A stretch of DNA of 64,000 bases, taken from Prinia subflava (lineage: Eukaryota > Chordata > Aves > Passeriformes > Cisticolidae). The translations under genes and the position numbers were made by a program. Location: assembly GCF_021018805.1 (NCBI RefSeq), contig NC_086253.1, positions 33,296,083 through 33,360,082 on the forward strand. The letters run 5' to 3'. The notes beneath the pieces were generated by a model, which saw nothing but the letters and a program-made list of their open reading frames with translations, was not told the origin of the DNA and did not search any database. Positions 62,501 to 64,000 of this stretch are shown piece by piece; positions within the stretch are counted from its first letter, which is position 1; each line of letters begins with the position of its first letter.

Positions 62501-63404
62501 CAGAAATTACGTGGTTGGAAGAACCGTTAGACTTCCCCAGATCCCTTGGGTTGCTAGTGACAAGCTTTATACTGAAGCTGCATTTAACATAACACCCTGT
62601 AAGGTAACTCTGTGAGGAACCATGGGCTTGGACCCACAAAAACAGGGCAAAAACCTTTTCTCTGTGGCCACGAGAGGTGTTTTTCTTTGAGTACTATGGA
62701 CAAACTTTGCTCAGAGAACTATTTGAAGCCCCTGAATGCTGTCTTCACACTTTTATATGTTGTGTTTTAGTCCTTTGATCATTTTAAGAAAGTTTTTTTT
62801 CTGCAACCCTGTTGGATGAAAATCACTGTGCTCAGTTTTTGGAGCGCTACTTAAATGGTTTGAGCACTCCGGTTTATTCAGCAGAGGTGTAGGTAGTTTG
62901 TAGATCCTCAATATGCTTCAGCATAAGCACTGAACAACGGAGCTTGCAGGCAGGGGTGTGCAGAAGCAGAACACCTCGTATTTAAGAATCTACACTTTAA
63001 AAACTTAAATGCTTAAGAAAGAGTAGCTACATTGTCCGACTCAAAAGAGGTTTGGGTCTTTTTGGTGCATTTGGACTCATGCCCCGGTTTAAATAATATG
63101 CTTGTTCTACCTAAACACTATTCTATAGTAGCCTATGTTTCATATTTCTGACCAACCTTTTAAGAATGCCTTCAGAGGAAATAGGGTCACAGTTATTCAT
63201 GCAATAAATATGCAGATGTAAGCATCAAAGTCCTGATCTTTTTTCAGAGCTGAACTGCAACTGACACAACTACAAAAAGAATATGCTGAGCTGCAGGAAA
63301 GGAAATCATCCTTGAGGCAAGCAGTTGAATTAATTACTGATTTAAAGGAGCTACAGCAAGACTGTTTGGATTATAGAGAAGAAAACCCGAAACCAAAAGT
63401 GGTA
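53457..63404 (+). CDS. CENPU: centromere protein U, partial (10 coding exons, C-terminus beyond window)
   Basis: CENP-U (also MLF1IP, PBIP1, CENP-50) belongs to the CENP-O/P/Q/R/U group of the inner-kinetochore CCAN network, pairs with CENP-Q, and binds Polo-like kinase 1. The exons join in phase into about 315 codons. Recognisable blocks: FDHPLHSTAV (from residue 56, human FDPPLHSTAI), a Lys/Ser-rich low-complexity middle, VQIWCPKELKRTARDITELD (human VHIWCPEGMKTSDIKELN), then a coiled coil from about residue 200 to 305 containing KEKNAK, KKKRQQL and YAELQERKSSLRQA. The start is the ATG at 53457, with A at -3 and an in-frame stop at 53409. Judged against human CENP-U (418 residues), roughly 40 C-terminal residues are missing at the window edge. 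The middle exons are the least certain. Coordinates span introns. Confidence 0.92.
53571..53967 (+). mobile_element. CR1 LINE 3' end, in CENPU intron 1
   Basis: It reads AAAGGAGGGCACGGTGAAAG, then 'gaggagtggctgaggtcact', 'ctgaggggagacctcaccgt', 'cacccacagggtggttgggc', 'cacagcaccaggcctgacag', and a tail of 'gtgggtccctcccagtgcag', 'gatattccgtgattctgtg'. This is a CR1 subfamily with a tail different from that at 12.8 kb. It begins only about 65 bases after the CENPU exon 1 donor, in the same orientation as the gene. Confidence 0.85.
53968..54966 (+). other. CENPU intron 1, distal part
   Basis: No exon was seen. It holds an 8-base microsatellite at 54794-54856 shortly before the exon 2 acceptor. 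Confidence 0.6.
54794..54856. repeat. (ATATACAT)n microsatellite
   Basis: About eight tandem copies of the 8-base unit ATATACAT run without interruption for 63 bases. It ends 110 bases before the CENPU exon 2 acceptor. Confidence 0.97.
54967..55084 (+). CDS. CENPU: CENPU coding exon 2 (residues 18-57)
   Basis: Acceptor ACCTATGCAG and donor TTTG|GTTAGT. It translates EHKANSNPRWKSLPLEEPD and on to HLEELEDSF, leaving one base. Confidence 0.92.
55085..56488 (+). other. CENPU intron 2
   Basis: No exon or mobile element was recognised. A T/G-rich low-complexity stretch lies at about 55663-55692. Confidence 0.6.
56489..56636 (+). CDS. CENPU: CENPU coding exon 3, with Polo-box motif (residues 57-106)
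   Basis: Acceptor TTTCTTTATAG. It translates DHPLHSTAVDAYGEEHSQNE and on to KKPKLSAFNLVF. The LHST motif corresponds to the human Plk1-docking site around Thr78. The donor CTTCAG|GTTTTT is weak but is the only GT that joins in phase to exon 4 in a sensible frame. Reading through it reaches a stop at 56665. Confidence 0.8.
56909..56999 (+). CDS. CENPU: CENPU coding exon 4 (residues 106-136)
   Basis: Acceptor CTTTTCCCAG. It translates SKKPRHSKPSDGDVQKSNTA and on to EEPLKETV, a Lys/Ser-rich segment. The donor is ACTGTG|GTACTG, with ACT|GTGGTA three bases earlier as an alternative; both keep phase 0. Confidence 0.75.
57000..58090 (+). other. CENPU intron 4, may hide one more exon
   Basis: At 57537 a T/C-rich tract and ACTTAG are followed by an open phase-0 segment reading LPDMQQKSAVCRLKK, with possible donors at 57582 (AAA|GTAACC) or 57624 (GAG|GTTTTT). 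It could be a cassette exon, but I see no clear likeness to human CENP-U. The segment at 57840-58000 is GC-richer and unassigned. Confidence 0.4.
58091..58163 (+). CDS. CENPU: CENPU coding exon 5 (residues 137-160)
   Basis: Acceptor TTTGTGTCACAG and donor CCTG|GTAAAG. It translates NTLNTTQFQAKKKRPSEENT and SEPP, leaving one base. Confidence 0.8.
58164..59082 (+). other. CENPU intron 5
   Basis: No exon was seen. The stretch 58380-58640 is GC-richer than its surroundings and looks like an old repeat I cannot name. Confidence 0.55.
59176..59293 (+). CDS. CENPU: CENPU coding exon 6 (about residues 161-200); longer form from 59083
   Basis: It translates VDSPQSVQIWCPKELKRTAR and on to EVEKIAANY, matching human SDIVHIWCPE. 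Two acceptors exactly 93 bases apart give the same phase: ATCATTTTAG at 59082 and TTGTTCCAG at 59175. I prefer the second because the 31 extra residues of the long form are hydrophobic and have no human counterpart. The donor is TACAG|GTAAAT. Confidence 0.8.
59674..59752 (+). CDS. CENPU: CENPU coding exon 7, coiled coil start (about residues 200-226)
   Basis: Acceptor AACTTCTCCAG and donor GATCTT|GTAAGT. It translates ESIESNICRKAINDFSSAFK and DQITDL, similar to human QRIESKVCKAAIATFYVNVK. Confidence 0.92.
59753..60615 (+). other. CENPU intron 7
   Basis: No exon was seen. It contains a CR1 tail at about 60068-60190. Confidence 0.6.
60068..60190 (+). mobile_element. CR1 LINE 3' tail (third subfamily type)
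   Basis: It reads 'agatgttcaagagccctctg', 'cacacaatcctgtgcc', 'ggccctgcttgagcagggag' and 'ggtcccttccaacctcagcc' followed by ATTCTGTG. This is the CR1 3' end type with 'cctgcttgagcaggg', distinct from the other tails in the window. Confidence 0.75.
60616..60663 (+). CDS. CENPU: CENPU coding exon 8 (about residues 227-242)
   Basis: Acceptor CTTCTCTGTAG and donor GCTAAG|GTAAAT. It translates IAGVQELKNMKEKNAK, like human LTNLKRKNAK. 16 codons in phase 0. Confidence 0.92.
60664..61968 (+). other. CENPU intron 8
   Basis: No exon was seen. A T-run of 19 lies at 60949-60967. The direct repeat GGATAGAATTG occurs twice at about 61077-61099. Confidence 0.6.
61969..62030 (+). CDS. CENPU: CENPU coding exon 9 (about residues 243-263)
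   Basis: Acceptor TGTTTATTTCAG and donor ACTGG|GTGTGT. It translates AITNIKKKRQQLVQVREELT, like human ISDIEKKRQRMIEVQDELL, leaving two bases. Confidence 0.92.
62031..63247 (+). other. CENPU intron 9
   Basis: No exon is supported. A short stretch around 62496-62535 (CAGAAATTACGTGGTTGGAA) faintly resembles a reversed CR1 tail but is too diverged to call. Confidence 0.55.
63248..63404 (+). CDS. CENPU: CENPU coding exon 10 (about residues 263-315)
   Basis: Acceptor TCTTTTTTCAG and donor GTGGTA|GTAAGT. It translates AELQLTQLQKEYAELQERKS and on to ITDLKELQQDCLDY, closely like human YDELKERKSSLRNAAYFLSN. The exon ends in phase 0, and the coding sequence continues past the window end. Confidence 0.93.
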
Positions 63405-64000
63405 GTAAGTACCTATTCTGCATGTGTTGCAATTTTCTAAGTGTTTTTTATTCTAATTTATGAGATTTATTTATTAACATCTCTTAAGTAGCAGCATTTT
63501 GTTAATTGTCTGTATGGAAGCGACTTGAGAATCACTGCTGAACTTTACTGTAGTATCTCACTCATGTTTTTGGTCTCATGTTAGAAGCTGAAATATTTCA
63601 AGAAGATTCTGCTGTCTTGCTCTCAGTATCCAGGAATTCAAAAGACATAGAAATGAAACAGTTGTCCTTAGCTGTAACTTTTTTATAGAAATTGAAGATT
63701 AACAGTGGGGCAGAAGTAATTCTTTTTTTGTGTTGTTACTGTTCCAAAGTAGGGAAGGCTCTGGTACTTCCATGTATGATATTGCTGAGAACAGTGCTGG
63801 TTTTTCATGACCAGAGAAACTCCTCGTGTAGCCTTAAAACCCGTTCCTGTTGTACCAGGAAGGTGGTACAAGGCTTCTGTGGACACAATTTACACACCTG
63901 CCCTGTGTAAGGGAGATCCTCACATTTCAGAAGATGCTCTGATTTTGGCTGTTGTTCACTTTTAAAGGTCATGCTGCGCCATTTTAGACAGAGGAAAAGT
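63405..64000 (+). other. CENPU intron 10 (runs off window)
   Basis: I looked for the last CENP-U segment (the LLFKARTLLG-like region of human) and did not find it, so the terminal exon lies beyond base 64000. Confidence 0.6.

Noticed and set aside
63405..64000. Terminal CENPU exon within the window
   Set aside because: No acceptor followed by the conserved C-terminal segment could be found before base 64000.

Overview
This is a piece of a bird nuclear genome. It carries spliced vertebrate genes with GT-AG introns, CpG-island promoters, and many 3'-truncated fragments that match my memory of the avian CR1 LINE. CR1 is the dominant retrotransposon of birds (it also occurs in other reptiles), and the ACSL1 protein reads as avian. 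The species cannot be named from the sequence.

Layout: 1-13.1 kb is intergenic DNA with no exon I can support and several CR1 fragments; the largest, 12.09-12.85 kb, gives rise to a 239-codon open frame. A CpG island at about 13.15-13.9 kb holds the probable ACSL1 promoter and an untranslated first exon. ACSL1 (long-chain acyl-CoA synthetase 1) fills 13.4-51.64 kb on the + strand. It has 20 coding exons that splice in phase into 698 codons, the same length as human ACSL1, and ends with a 1.5-kb 3'UTR and an AATAAA. After a gap of about 1.3 kb, a second CpG island at about 53 kb starts CENPU (centromere protein U), also on +. Ten coding exons of CENPU lie in the window; its C-terminal exon or exons lie beyond base 64000.

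The two genes share no pathway. ACSL1 is a membrane-bound enzyme of fatty-acid activation; CENPU is a structural kinetochore protein and Polo-like-kinase docking factor. Their head-to-tail order is the order and relative orientation I recall for human 4q35, where PRIMPOL and CASP3 follow, so this looks like conserved synteny.

No prokaryote-like operon, CRISPR array or new multi-gene system is present. The observations worth a second look are an intronic CpG island that could be a second ACSL1 promoter, two in-phase alternative 3' splice sites and a possible extra cassette exon in CENPU, a conserved Ser-Thr Polo-box motif in CENPU, a G-rich minisatellite beside the ACSL1 promoter, and several perfect inverted repeats in ACSL1 introns. 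All coordinates were read by hand from the sequence, and repeat and gene identities rest on recognition rather than database search.
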